Source of the DNA: an uncultured Ruminococcus sp.
GTDB lineage: Bacteria; Bacillota; Clostridia; Lachnospirales; Lachnospiraceae
Assembly: GCA_934359255.1 (NCBI GenBank)
Contig: CAKRLG010000019.1
Location: 1 to 45,332, forward strand
Direction of reading: 5' to 3'
Length of the DNA stretch: 45,332 nucleotides
Below are positions 1 through 6,512 of this stretch, one piece after another. Numbering within the stretch: the first letter of the stretch is position 1; every line of letters begins with the position of its first letter. The notes beneath the pieces are model-generated. The model was given only the letters and a program-made list of their open reading frames with translations. It searched no databases and was not told where the DNA came from. Made by a program: the position numbers and the translations under genes.

Positions 1-73
1 TGGATACAGGGATTCGAACCCTGGGCCTCCAGAGCCACAATCTGGCGCGCTAACCAACTGCGCTATACCCACC
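1..73 (-). tRNA. tRNA-His (GTG), 3' end cut by window edge
   Basis: Read on the minus strand, the cloverleaf has acceptor GTGGGTA, a GCGC D-stem, an anticodon stem CCAGA/TCTGG around loop TTGTGGC (anticodon GTG), and a T-arm with GGTTCGAATCC. An extra G at position -1 (base 73), the hallmark of tRNA-His, precedes the acceptor. The last acceptor base and any CCA lie beyond base 1. It is the last of four tRNAs read from the promoter at 500-528. Confidence 0.95.
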
Positions 74-100
74 ATACCTTTCCTCTTTAGAGAAAAGAAA

Positions 101-174
<74 letters not shown>

Positions 175-199
175 GTACTCATCAGATATGTCTGATGGA

Positions 200-270
200 A
201 GCGGGTGATGGGAATCGAACCCACGTATCCAGCTTGGAAGGCTGGTGTTCTACCATTGAACTACACCCGC
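200..270 (-). tRNA. tRNA-Gly (TCC)
   Basis: Minus-strand cloverleaf with acceptor GCGGGTG/CACCCGC, anticodon stem CCAGC/GCTGG with loop CTTCCAA (anticodon TCC), T-loop TTCGATT, and discriminator T as usual for bacterial tRNA-Gly. The bases after the discriminator read TCCA, so CCA is not contiguous. Second gene of the tRNA cluster. Confidence 0.96.
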
Positions 271-288
271 AAAGGAATTATTTAGTTG

Positions 289-383
289 TTAAACGAGATA
301 AAATACACTTCATAAATTTTACTCGTTATCGCGACACTCGCCAAAATCTCATGCATGGACTTTTGCTCGTTACTCGCGTAAAT
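289..383 (-). repeat. Dispersed repeat family 2, copy in the tRNA cluster
   Basis: About 95 bp between tRNA-Pro and tRNA-Gly. On the minus strand it begins ATTTACGCGAGTAACGAG directly at the tRNA-Pro discriminator and contains CGCGATAACGAG, then ends in a hairpin-forming segment closing with CTCGTTTAA. The same sequence recurs at 6374-6471 inside a mobile element and, shortened, at 43211-43284. Two near-direct repeats (CGCGAGTAACGAG and CGCGATAACGAG) lie about 45 bp apart in it. It fills the longest spacer of the tRNA cluster and would be transcribed with it. Confidence 0.75.
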
Positions 384-457
384 CGGGGTGACAGGATTCG
401 AACCTGCGACCTCCTGGTCCCAAACCAGGCGCTCTAGCCAAGCTGAGCCACACCCCG
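383..457 (-). tRNA. tRNA-Pro (TGG)
   Basis: Minus-strand cloverleaf with acceptor CGGGGTG/CACCCCG, D-stem GCTC/GAGC, anticodon stem CCTGG/CCAGG with loop TTTGGGA (anticodon TGG), T-loop TTCGAAT and discriminator A. CCA is not encoded. It is the promoter-proximal gene of the cluster, and a family 2 repeat begins at its discriminator base. Confidence 0.96.
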
Positions 458-467
458 TTTTGTTCCT

Positions 468-528
468 CGTGTTGAGCTCTCTCGCTCAGCACAAGGAGTA
501 TTATAGTGTATAGTTCGCTAAAAGTCAA
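468..528 (-). promoter_or_regulatory. Promoter and leader hairpin of the tRNA operon
   Basis: Minus strand: -35 TTGACT (523-528), 17-bp spacer, -10 TATAAT (500-505). The transcript then forms a hairpin between GTGCTGAGC and GCTCAACAC (468-491) just ahead of tRNA-Pro, plausibly a processing structure. The 130 bp between yfcE and tRNA-Pro hold only this promoter and an A/T-rich tract. Confidence 0.9.
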
Positions 529-583
529 CACCTTTTTTTGAATTTTTTTAATTTTTTTTATTTTCCTGATTTTTCCTTATTTT

Positions 584-1072
584 TCAGGATTTCTCGAGGT
601 ATCTGTGTTCGTAATGTGCCCTTCCCTGTTCATCAATTTGCATAACAAGATAACTCGGTTTTCGTCCCGGCTGACGCGGGTAAGAAAGACTGCCCGGATT
701 TAAAACTGTCAGATCCTCCTCTTCGTCCAGATAAGGATAATGGGTATGTCCAAACATTACAACCTGTACCTGACGACTCCTGGCTTCTTCTTCCAGCTGA
801 CAGGTACTTAACGAAACACCGTACATATGTCCATGTGTTACCATGATGCGATAATTTTCCAGGCTGAATACTTCTTCCTTTGGCAAATCGCTGAAAAAAT
901 CGTTATTTCCTCTCACAAAGAAACAGGGACATTCTACAGCCTCCGGGATATAATCCTCTGATCCTTCCAGATCTCCGCAGTGAATCAGCGCATCAATCGG
1001 CCATTCCCGCTGCAGGACACGCATCAGATTTTCGTCATGTCCGTGTGTATCACTGACTACCAAAATCTTCAT
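584..1072 (-). CDS. YfcE/MJ0936-family metallophosphoesterase
   Basis: A 162-residue calcineurin-like phosphoesterase of the short YfcE/MJ0936 type, expected to hydrolyse phosphodiesters with two bound metal ions in the cytoplasm. All metal-binding blocks are visible: SDTHG (D8, H10), HCGD (D34), RGNND (N57), THGH (H80, H82) and FGHTH (108-111). It is the last gene of a four-gene run; its ATG overlaps the end of rdgB by 4 nt, so translation is probably coupled. It resembles the first gene of the same operon (2825-3367), giving two paralogues in one operon. The substrate is unknown. No convincing intrinsic terminator follows it, only A/T-rich sequence. Confidence 0.9.
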   Translation of the reverse strand: MKILVVSDTHGHDENLMRVLQREWPIDALIHCGDLEGSEDYIPEAVECPCFFVRGNNDFFSDLPKEEVFSLENYRIMVTHGHMYGVSLSTCQLEEEARSRQVQVVMFGHTHYPYLDEEEDLTVLNPGSLSYPRQPGRKPSYLVMQIDEQGRAHYEHRYLEKS

Positions 1073-1671
1073 TCTGCATTCACACTTTCTTTCAGAATCT
1101 CCCTCATCTTTTCCAGGGCTCTTCCTCTGTGACTTACTGCATTTTTCTGCTCTTCCGACAGTTCTGCTGTTGTACAGCCGAATTCCGGTACATAAAAGAT
1201 GGGATCATAGCCAAATCCGTTCTCTCCACGTTCTTCATATCCGATCCGGCCTTCGATCACACCCTCCGTTGTCTTTATGATTCCATCCGGAAATGCCGCC
1301 GCGATTGCACAGACAAAGCGTGCCGTTCTTTTTTCATCCGGCACACCTTTCAGCCGTTCGATCAGATTAGTATTTTTTATCCGGTAAGAGGTATCTTCTC
1401 CCATATATCTTGCGGAATAAATTCCCGGCTCTTTATTGAGATAGTCAATTTCCAGTCCGGAATCGTCTGCCAGCACCAGTTCTCCGGTCAGTTCCATGAT
1501 CGTTTTTGCCTTGATGATGGCATTTTCCTCAAAGGTTTTTCCGTCTTCCACAATATCCGCTTCGATCCCTGCCTCTTTCATGGACAAGATCTCTACCGGA
1601 AGATCCGCCAGAATCTCCCGGATTTCCCGCATCTTATTCTGATTGCCTGTGGCAAATATCAAACGTTTCAT
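1069..1671 (-). CDS. rdgB: XTP/dITP diphosphatase (RdgB/HAM1 family)
   Basis: A 200-residue house-cleaning pyrophosphatase that hydrolyses non-canonical purine nucleoside triphosphates (dITP, XTP, ITP) to monophosphates, keeping deaminated bases out of DNA. Family blocks are all present: FATGNQNKMREI at the N-terminus (substrate loop), ENA near residue 50, LADDSGLE (67-74, metal and catalytic), GFGYDPIF (152-159) and SHRGRAL (180-186). The length is typical. Its start overlaps the stop of the upstream THUMP methyltransferase by 4 nt and its end overlaps the next phosphoesterase by 4 nt, so the operon is tightly coupled. Confidence 0.97.
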   Translation of the reverse strand: MKRLIFATGNQNKMREIREILADLPVEILSMKEAGIEADIVEDGKTFEENAIIKAKTIMELTGELVLADDSGLEIDYLNKEPGIYSARYMGEDTSYRIKNTNLIERLKGVPDEKRTARFVCAIAAAFPDGIIKTTEGVIEGRIGYEERGENGFGYDPIFYVPEFGCTTAELSEEQKNAVSHRGRALEKMREILKESVNAE

Positions 1672-2828
1672 CGTGTCTCTCCCTCTCTGCGTTTCGGTGG
1701 TTTTGGACCAAGGAACTGATAGTAATAGGTCCGGATCATACCGTTATAAATTTTCCGGTTCTTATCTGCTTTTCTTCCAATATAGCGTTCTGCATCCTGG
1801 TAACTGGTGATCAGATACATCGACCAGGCATCTAGTTTTTCATATACCTCACCGATCTGACGATACAGTCCGGGAAGCATCTCTTTTTCTTCAAGACGTT
1901 CGCCGTACGGCGGATTGGTAATTATAAATCCATATTTTTTCGGATGACGCAGTTTCTCCACTTCTCTCTGCTGAAAATGAATCAGATGATCCACGCCTGC
2001 TGCCGCTGCATTTTCTCTTGCATTTTTTACCACTTCCGGATCGATATCGTATCCCTGCAGATCCAGACTTTCTTCCATATGTACCAGATCCTGCGCTTCC
2101 TCCAGGGCATTATACCAATGTTTGCGCGGAATCAGATTCGTCCAGTCTTCTGCCAGAAAGGAACGGTTCATACCTGGCGCAATATTACATGCCATCATCG
2201 CAGCTTCGATCGGGAAGGTTCCGCTTCCACAGAAAGGATCCACCAGAATCCGGTCTTTCTTCCACGGAGTCAACATGATCAGTGCCGCTGCAAGCGTCTC
2301 GGAGATCGGTGCTTTTGACTGTAATTTCCGGTATCCTCGCTTATGAAGAGATACCCCTGTTGTGTCAATTCCCACGGTTACGATATCTTTCATCAACGAT
2401 ACCCGCACCGGATAGCTGACACCGTCTTCTTCAAAATGCTCTCTGTGATATTTCTGCTTCATCCGTTCTACCATGGCTTTTTTCATGATTGACTGGATAT
2501 CAGAAGGACTGAAAAGTTTGCTTTTGATTGAAGAAGCTTTTTTCACCCAGAACTTTCCGTTTTCCGGGATATATTCTTCCCACGGGAGAGCTTTCGTTTT
2601 CTCAAACAGCTCATCATAGGTACATGCTTTAAATTCTCCTGCTTTTAACAGAACTCTCTCTGCGGTTCGAAGAAACATATTGGCATAAGCCACCGCTTCC
2701 TCATCTCCCCAGAAACTTACCTTTCCATCTTCTACCTTGCTGATCTCATAACCAAGATCCAGGATTTCTCTTTTTAATACCGCTTCCAGTCCGAAATGAC
2801 AGGGGGCAATCAGTTCAAATTGTCTCAT
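1668..2828 (-). CDS. THUMP-domain class I SAM-dependent RNA methyltransferase (YpsC/RlmL-N family)
   Basis: A 386-residue protein with an N-terminal ferredoxin-like/THUMP RNA-binding region (about 1-160) and a C-terminal UPF0020 N6/N2-methyltransferase domain. The SAM-binding block DPFCGSGT (197-204) and the catalytic TNPPYGER motif (304-311, the NPPY of N-methylating RNA enzymes) are clear. It corresponds to Bacillus YpsC and to the N-terminal half of E. coli RlmL, which makes m2G in 23S rRNA; the exact target base here is inferred only. It overlaps both neighbours by 4 nt in a phosphoesterase-methyltransferase-rdgB-phosphoesterase operon. Confidence 0.93.
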   Translation of the reverse strand: MRQFELIAPCHFGLEAVLKREILDLGYEISKVEDGKVSFWGDEEAVAYANMFLRTAERVLLKAGEFKACTYDELFEKTKALPWEEYIPENGKFWVKKASSIKSKLFSPSDIQSIMKKAMVERMKQKYHREHFEEDGVSYPVRVSLMKDIVTVGIDTTGVSLHKRGYRKLQSKAPISETLAAALIMLTPWKKDRILVDPFCGSGTFPIEAAMMACNIAPGMNRSFLAEDWTNLIPRKHWYNALEEAQDLVHMEESLDLQGYDIDPEVVKNARENAAAAGVDHLIHFQQREVEKLRHPKKYGFIITNPPYGERLEEKEMLPGLYRQIGEVYEKLDAWSMYLITSYQDAERYIGRKADKNRKIYNGMIRTYYYQFLGPKPPKRREGETR

Positions 2829-3367
2829 AAATCATATTCCTTTATTATTTCTTCATCGAATGTTTTGATGGTGAATCGACTGTTTTCCAGTATTGCATAG
2901 GTAGGCGGATTCCCTTCCTTGGGAATTGACACGGAACCCGGATTCAGGATCGTGATATTCCCCACTTTCTCCGCCCTGAGTACATGAGTATGCCCATGCA
3001 TGAAAACATCGCCCGGTTTTAATGGGGGCAGATTATGTTCGTTATAAATATGCCCATGGCTCATATAGAATGTTTTTCCCTCAATTTCCATCCAGCCATA
3101 ATCTGCCAGTACCGGAAATTCCAGTACCATCTGATCCACTTCCGCATCACAGTTTCCTCTCACATTATAGATCCGGTTCTTTTCTTTATTCAGCATCCGA
3201 ATCACTTCTTTTGGGGCATATTCCTTTGGAAGGTCATTTCGCGGACCATGATACAACAGATCCCCCAGCAGAATCAGACGATCCGCCTGCTCTTTTTCCA
3301 GAGCTTCCATCATTTTTCTGCAATACCAGGCAGATCCATGAATATCCGAAGCAATCATATATTTCAT
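2825..3367 (-). CDS. yfcE: Phosphodiesterase YfcE
   Basis: A 180-residue metallophosphoesterase closer to E. coli YfcE (184 aa) than its paralogue at 584-1072. It shows ASDIHGS (metal ligands D and H), LLGDLLYHGPRN, VRGNCD, SHGH and HGHTH. The reading frame is open further upstream, but this start is chosen because AAAGGAG lies 8 nt before the ATG at 3367 and the protein then begins directly with the conserved first strand. It is the first gene of the four-gene operon, with a 4-nt overlap into the methyltransferase. Physiological substrate unknown. Confidence 0.93.
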   Translation of the reverse strand: MKYMIASDIHGSAWYCRKMMEALEKEQADRLILLGDLLYHGPRNDLPKEYAPKEVIRMLNKEKNRIYNVRGNCDAEVDQMVLEFPVLADYGWMEIEGKTFYMSHGHIYNEHNLPPLKPGDVFMHGHTHVLRAEKVGNITILNPGSVSIPKEGNPPTYAILENSRFTIKTFDEEIIKEYDL

Positions 3368-3386
3368 TGGCTTTTCTCCTTTGTCA

Positions 3387-3412
3387 GAGGACGGCAGCAC
3401 CGTCCTCTTTTT
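3387..3412 (+). terminator. Hairpin with plus-strand T tract, in the yfcE leader
   Basis: Arms GAGGACGG and CCGTCCTC around CAGCA, followed on the plus strand by TTTTT, look like an intrinsic terminator facing right. On the minus strand the same stem sits about 20 nt upstream of the yfcE start with no T tract, so for the real operon direction it is a leader hairpin. No plus-strand gene feeds it. Confidence 0.55.
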
Positions 3413-3432
3413 CTACATTTTAAAATTTACAT

Positions 3433-3462
3433 GTAACTATTCAACAGATATCGAACAGTTAC
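3433..3462 (+). mobile_element. Minimal 30-bp relic of the GTAAC-ended miniature element (family 1)
   Basis: GTAACTATTCA and TCGAACAGTTAC face each other as inverted termini with only 7 bp between them. The flanks ATTTACAT (3425-3432) and GTTTACAT (3463-3470) match at 7 of 8 positions, as expected for an aged 8-bp target duplication. It lies between the rhodanese stop codon and the hairpin at 3387. Confidence 0.7.
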
Positions 3463-3490
3463 GTTTACATTATGCTTTATTCTACTATGA

Positions 3491-3799
3491 TTATTCGGAA
3501 AACACAAGATTTCTTCCTTTATATTCTGTAATTCCTCCTGCCACGGAAAGGGCGCGGTATCCCTGTCGTATCATCTCCCGGACTGCCGCCATGCTGGTAG
3601 CTCCCCGTTCACAGTACACCACAATCTCTTTTTCTTCAGGCAGATCCCAGTCCTTTCCAGGCTCATAAGGGATGTTCACTGCGTATCGGATATGGAATCT
3701 GCGGTATTCTTCCCCGGAACGTACATCAACGATCCAGACTTCCGGATAACGGGCTACGTACTGATCCAGCTTTCGTGGAGAGACCAGAGGTATATTCAC
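3491..3799 (-). CDS. Single-domain rhodanese-like protein
   Basis: A protein of about 102 residues made of one rhodanese domain. It has the DVRS...EY element after the second strand and the active-site loop CERGATS, whose cysteine (about residue 63) would carry a persulfide. Single-domain rhodaneses shuttle sulfane sulfur in the cytosol; the partner is not evident here, though ThiI and a desulfurase lie elsewhere in the window. A GTG at 3799 is taken as start because GGAG lies 7 nt before it; the in-frame TTG two codons upstream would leave almost no spacing. Its stop is followed by a relic repeat, not directly by a terminator. Confidence 0.85.
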   Translation of the reverse strand: MNIPLVSPRKLDQYVARYPEVWIVDVRSGEEYRRFHIRYAVNIPYEPGKDWDLPEEKEIVVYCERGATSMAAVREMIRQGYRALSVAGGITEYKGRNLVFSE

Positions 3800-3868
3800 A
3801 ACCAAACTCCTTTTTTCTTATCTTATGCACGCTTTCCACCAGCCGCACATCCGTAATCTTTTATGTAC

Positions 3869-3909
3869 CGGTCTGTCCCGGTGGTAAATTCCGGGACAGA
3901 CCGTTTTTT
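3869..3909 (+). terminator. Strong GC-rich hairpin with plus-strand T tract
   Basis: Perfect 13-bp arms CGGTCTGTCCCGG and CCGGGACAGACCG, then TTTTTT on the plus strand. It directly abuts the stop of the minus-strand small protein at 3908, so in that direction it is a stable 3' hairpin without a T tract. It probably protects or ends that mRNA; no plus-strand gene upstream needs it. Confidence 0.65.
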
Positions 3910-4078
3910 ACTGTCTGTTTTTATCGCTGTAACGGTTGGTGCTGCTCTTGTCATAGCTGTCAGAGCCATAACAATTTTCTTTTTTCTGTGTTTTGGCATT
4001 CTCATTTTTCTCGTCTGTCATACCATATTTGTCAGTTTTTTTGCTCTCTTCGCCGTACTTGTTGTAGTTTTTAGACAT
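3908..4078 (-). CDS. 56-residue hydrophilic small protein, probably forespore-expressed
   Basis: An unrecognised 56-aa protein that starts MSKNYNKYGEESKKTDKYGM and continues rich in Lys, Asn, Ser, Tyr and Asp, with one Cys and no hydrophobic stretch; it is probably disordered. AGGAGG lies 8 nt upstream of the ATG. A sequence matching the sigma-G consensus (TGAATA, 17 bp, CATACTA) lies about 65 nt before the start, and the leader contains a hairpin with arms GTAAATG/CATTTAC (4107-4143). Short hydrophilic proteins made under sigma-G are typical of spore-core proteins, but it lacks the alpha/beta SASP signature. The longer hydrophobic plus-strand frame over the same bases is a shadow. Function unknown. 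Confidence 0.75.
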   Translation of the reverse strand: MSKNYNKYGEESKKTDKYGMTDEKNENAKTQKKENCYGSDSYDKSSTNRYSDKNRQ

Positions 4079-4146
4079 GTGTATTTCCTCCTGCTCATCC
4101 TTGTTTTGTAAATGTTCCGTTGAACCATCGGTTTCATTTACAGAGT

Positions 4147-4176
4147 TAGTATGTCAAAAATAAGGGACTTTATTCA
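4147..4176 (-). promoter_or_regulatory. Sigma-G-type promoter of the small spore-like protein
   Basis: On the minus strand TGAATA (4171-4176), a 17-bp spacer and CATACTA (4147-4153) match the published Bacillus sigma-G consensus at every position. The predicted start near 4140 gives a 60-nt leader to the ATG at 4078. No comparable sigma-A -10 is present. It stands back to back with the sigma-A promoter at 4185-4213. Confidence 0.65.
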
Positions 4177-4184
4177 TTTCTTTG

Positions 4185-4213
4185 TTGCATTTTCAAATGA
4201 TCTGTATTATAAT
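4185..4213 (+). promoter_or_regulatory. Sigma-A promoter of a candidate small RNA
   Basis: Plus strand: TTGCAT (4185-4190), a 17-bp spacer, and a perfect TATAAT (4208-4213). No open reading frame with a ribosome binding site follows; an intrinsic terminator comes about 105 nt later. Confidence 0.75.
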
Positions 4214-4219
4214 CAAACC

Positions 4220-4328
4220 TGTAAAAAGAATTTACCCTTCAAAAATTTTTTTTACAATTAATAACCCCTTATTAATTATTTATACTCCCCTCGAAAGGCC
4301 AGTAGCTCCCCTACTGGTCTTTCTCTTT
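4220..4328 (+). ncRNA. Candidate small regulatory RNA with C-rich loops
   Basis: A transcript of about 108 nt is bounded by the promoter at 4185-4213 and a terminator with arms GGCCAGTAG/CTACTGGTC plus TTTCTCTTT (4298-4328). Predicted elements in order: hairpin GTAAA/TTTAC, an A/T-rich linker, hairpin TTAATAA/TTATTAA with CCCC loop, the single-stranded ACTCCCCTCG, and the terminator with CTCCC loop. Repeated unpaired UCCC/CCCC motifs are typical of Firmicute trans-acting sRNAs that pair with Shine-Dalgarno sequences (RsaE/RoxS type). It matches no RNA family I recognise. The rest of 4330-4386 shows nothing. Confidence 0.6.
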
Positions 4329-4386
4329 GCCTGAAACCATGTTTTTCTGGGATTCGTCCCCACTTTTACTATTTTCTTTCTCTGCT

Positions 4387-4428
4387 AAAAAAAGCAGAAG
4401 TTTCGTTTTTCTTCACGCAACTTCTGCT
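4387..4428 (-). terminator. Bidirectional intrinsic terminator after the DUF1700 gene
   Basis: Arms AGCAGAAGTT and AACTTCTGCT, with a T tract on both strands (TTTTTTT leftward after 4393, TTTTTCTTATTTTT rightward). On the minus strand it lies a few nt beyond the DUF1700 stop at 4434. Confidence 0.85.
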
Positions 4429-4433
4429 TTTTC

Positions 4434-4886
4434 TTATTTTTGTTTAAAATATGCCACAACCAATAAAACCACCATTACCGGGATCAATATCGGGAGCAGA
4501 TGAATGAGCACTGTCCCGGCTGCCCACAGGATCATTGCCACGACCACAACAAAAATGACAGCCGCCAGCAGGCAGCCTCCCCTGGTCTTTATTTCCATAC
4601 GATGCAATTCTCTCTGTGCATCATCGCTCTCCTGTCCGCCCCGTTCCTCATAAATATTGGTCTCCGAGCGACCGTACTCTTCCTGCGTCTCCTGCACATC
4701 CATCAGTGTTTTTGCAATCAGCAGAGGATCTCCAAGCTCTGCCAGTACTTCTTCCTCTGATCTGCCATTTTGCATCTGTTCCTGAATATAATTTTCGTAA
4801 TAACGGATCTGTGCTGCCACTTCCTGTTGAGACATGGTCTGAGACAGCCGTGCCCGCAGTTTTTCCAAAAATTCTTCTTTTCTCAT
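4434..4886 (-). CDS. DUF1700/HAAS-domain membrane protein
   Basis: A 150-residue protein. The N-terminal 75 residues form the helical HAAS/DUF1700 module (MRKEEFLEKLRARLS start, then YYENYIQE and ELGDPLLIA); a charged linker follows, then two hydrophobic segments at about 105-122 and 127-145. Such proteins often pair with PadR regulators or DUF4097 proteins, neither of which is adjacent. The start at 4886 is preferred over an earlier in-frame ATG because AGAGG sits 6 nt before it. It follows the CapA-like gene closely and is probably co-transcribed. Role unknown, possibly envelope-related. Confidence 0.85.
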   Translation of the reverse strand: MRKEEFLEKLRARLSQTMSQQEVAAQIRYYENYIQEQMQNGRSEEEVLAELGDPLLIAKTLMDVQETQEEYGRSETNIYEERGGQESDDAQRELHRMEIKTRGGCLLAAVIFVVVVAMILWAAGTVLIHLLPILIPVMVVLLVVAYFKQK

Positions 4887-4917
4887 CGTTATCCTCTTTT
4901 TTCTGTCGCTCACCTGG

Positions 4918-6174
4918 TTACTGATTGATAGCTGTACTGAAATCCTCTATCTTCTGAAGTACACGCTCTTTTTCACTGCCTTCCAGAACCATGGGCTGGT
5001 AATTATTATAACCAGACTCTGAAGAAAGAGAACATGGAATAATATTTGTCACATCGTCTTCCTCCAGTTTCCCGTTTTCAACGGTAAAGGTCTGCTGAAA
5101 AATCATTGTATCCTTATCTGATGGATTCTTGTTTCCACCAAAGCAGAAGTTTCCAAGACTATATACGATATTTTTTCCCTGATATTTTTCTATTCCCTGA
5201 AGAACATGTGGATGATGCCCTACTACCAGATCTGCTCCCTGATCAATTGCCAGATGAGCCAGTGTTTTCTGAGCCTCGTCCGGAATGTTCGATTTTTCCG
5301 TTCCCCAGTGAAAACTTACAATGATTACCTGGGCTCCCTGATTCTTTACCTCCTGTATGGTATCAATGACCTGCTGTTGTCTGCCAATCCCGTCTTTCAG
5401 TTCATAGATCCCGATCAGTCCCACTTTGATACCTTTTACATCCATCACAGCTGTCCGATCATAGCCAAAAGTTGTAATTCCGGCTGCCTCCAGATACTGA
5501 ATCGTATCTTCATAACTCTGATCTCCGTAATCATGACTGTGGTTATTGGCAAGGTTGGTGGCCTCCACGCCTCCCCGGGTAAGGATCTCTGTATAAGAAG
5601 GATCTCCTTTGAAAGCAAATGTTTTTTCCTGCCGGTCATCAGAGGTTGTCAGCGTTCCTTCCATATTTGCCACGGTGAGATCGTCCGCTGTAAATATTTC
5701 TTTTACGTTCTGAAAAAAGTATCCCGGATCGTTTTTCATCTGATAAAATGCATCAAAACTGGTACTCTGATCAAAGTTTATATCCGTTCCCAGCGTACAG
5801 TCACCCACCATGCTGACCGTGATAGAAACCGGTTCAGCGGTTGGTTCAGGCGTCATTGTCTCACCCTGTGATTCTCCGGACGTACTGCCAGAATTATCAC
5901 CTTTCGATGCTATATTTTCTTCCTGCTGTTCTTGTTTTTCATTTTTTTGATCCGTCTGTGCCTGTCGATGATTCAGCGCTTTGGTAAGTGCTGCTGCTCC
6001 CACAAGAAGTGCCAGAAAAATAACCGCGGTGATGGCTCCGATCTGCATATACACAATTTTTTGTCGATGACTCCATCGACGTCTCCTGGATCTTTTTCTT
6101 TTCCGTTTTTTATCCATTTTATCGCCAACTTTCTGTTTGTACTCTTTGCTTCTTCTGATATACTGTTTTTCCAT
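4918..6174 (-). CDS. CapA-family poly-gamma-glutamate-type metallophosphatase, membrane-anchored
   Basis: A 418-residue protein with a very basic N-terminus (19-37), one membrane segment (about 44-66), a Gln/Glu/Ser linker (70-115) and a CapA calcineurin-like domain outside the membrane. Metal and active-site blocks are present: VGDCTLGTD (123-131), NLANNHSHDYG (207-217), SFHWGTE (287-293), GHHPHVLQG (319-327) and SLGNFCFGG (339-347). CapA in Bacillus takes part in poly-gamma-glutamate capsule synthesis; no capBC genes are nearby, so a surface-polymer role is inference. The ATG at 6174 lacks a strong ribosome binding site; the next Met (residue 20) is an alternative. Confidence 0.88.
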   Translation of the reverse strand: MEKQYIRRSKEYKQKVGDKMDKKRKRKRSRRRRWSHRQKIVYMQIGAITAVIFLALLVGAAALTKALNHRQAQTDQKNEKQEQQEENIASKGDNSGSTSGESQGETMTPEPTAEPVSITVSMVGDCTLGTDINFDQSTSFDAFYQMKNDPGYFFQNVKEIFTADDLTVANMEGTLTTSDDRQEKTFAFKGDPSYTEILTRGGVEATNLANNHSHDYGDQSYEDTIQYLEAAGITTFGYDRTAVMDVKGIKVGLIGIYELKDGIGRQQQVIDTIQEVKNQGAQVIIVSFHWGTEKSNIPDEAQKTLAHLAIDQGADLVVGHHPHVLQGIEKYQGKNIVYSLGNFCFGGNKNPSDKDTMIFQQTFTVENGKLEEDDVTNIIPCSLSSESGYNNYQPMVLEGSEKERVLQKIEDFSTAINQ

Positions 6175-6279
6175 GCTTATTCTTCATGATACCTGCTTTT
6201 GTCTGAAACTGCAAGTATTCCACTTCTTTTTCCGTTTACTTTTTTCTTTCGGATGTTTATAATATTTGTAACATTCTTC

Positions 6280-6512
6280 GTAACTATTCAGTAACCACTG
6301 TACCGCGAGGTGTTTTGGCATGAATATGCCAAAATCCCGAGACATACAAGCCAAAATGCCATCACCGAAGGTGATTTACGCGAGCAACGAGTCAAAGTCC
6401 GTGCTTGCACGGAACCTTGAGGAGTGCCGCGATAACGATAAAAACTCGCAAAGCGTGTTTTTATCGTTTAAATGCATTTTGGCACGTAACTGTGAAGGTA
6501 CTGAACAGTTAC
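6280..6512 (+). mobile_element. 233-bp miniature element (family 1) with perfect 8-bp target duplication
   Basis: It begins GTAACTATTCAGTA and ends TACTGAACAGTTAC, imperfect inverted termini, and is flanked on both sides by CATTCTTC (6272-6279 and 6513-6520). GTAA-starting termini with 8-bp duplications are the signature of IS66-family transposition, so this is probably an IS66-type MITE; it encodes no transposase. Inner hairpins include TTTTGGCAT/ATGCCAAAA and ATCACC/GGTGAT. It aligns end to end with the reverse complement of 20661-20802, except for a 91-bp insertion at about 6378-6468. It separates capA from mnmM. Confidence 0.9.
6374..6471 (+). repeat. Family 2 repeat nested in the miniature element
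   Basis: Begins ATTTACGCGAGCAACGAG, has an inner hairpin CCGTGC/GCACGG, then GCCGCGATAACG, and ends with hairpin GATAAAAAC/GTTTTTATC. The same module stands alone at 289-383 and 43211-43284, but is missing from the sister element at 20661-20802. It is therefore either an insertion into the family 1 element or a piece lost from the sister copies. Confidence 0.75.

Noticed and set aside
3863..4111. 82-codon hydrophobic plus-strand frame that looks like a membrane protein
   Set aside because: It is the complement of the Lys/Asn/Tyr-rich small protein; that strand has AGGAGG and a sigma-G-type promoter, this one has neither.
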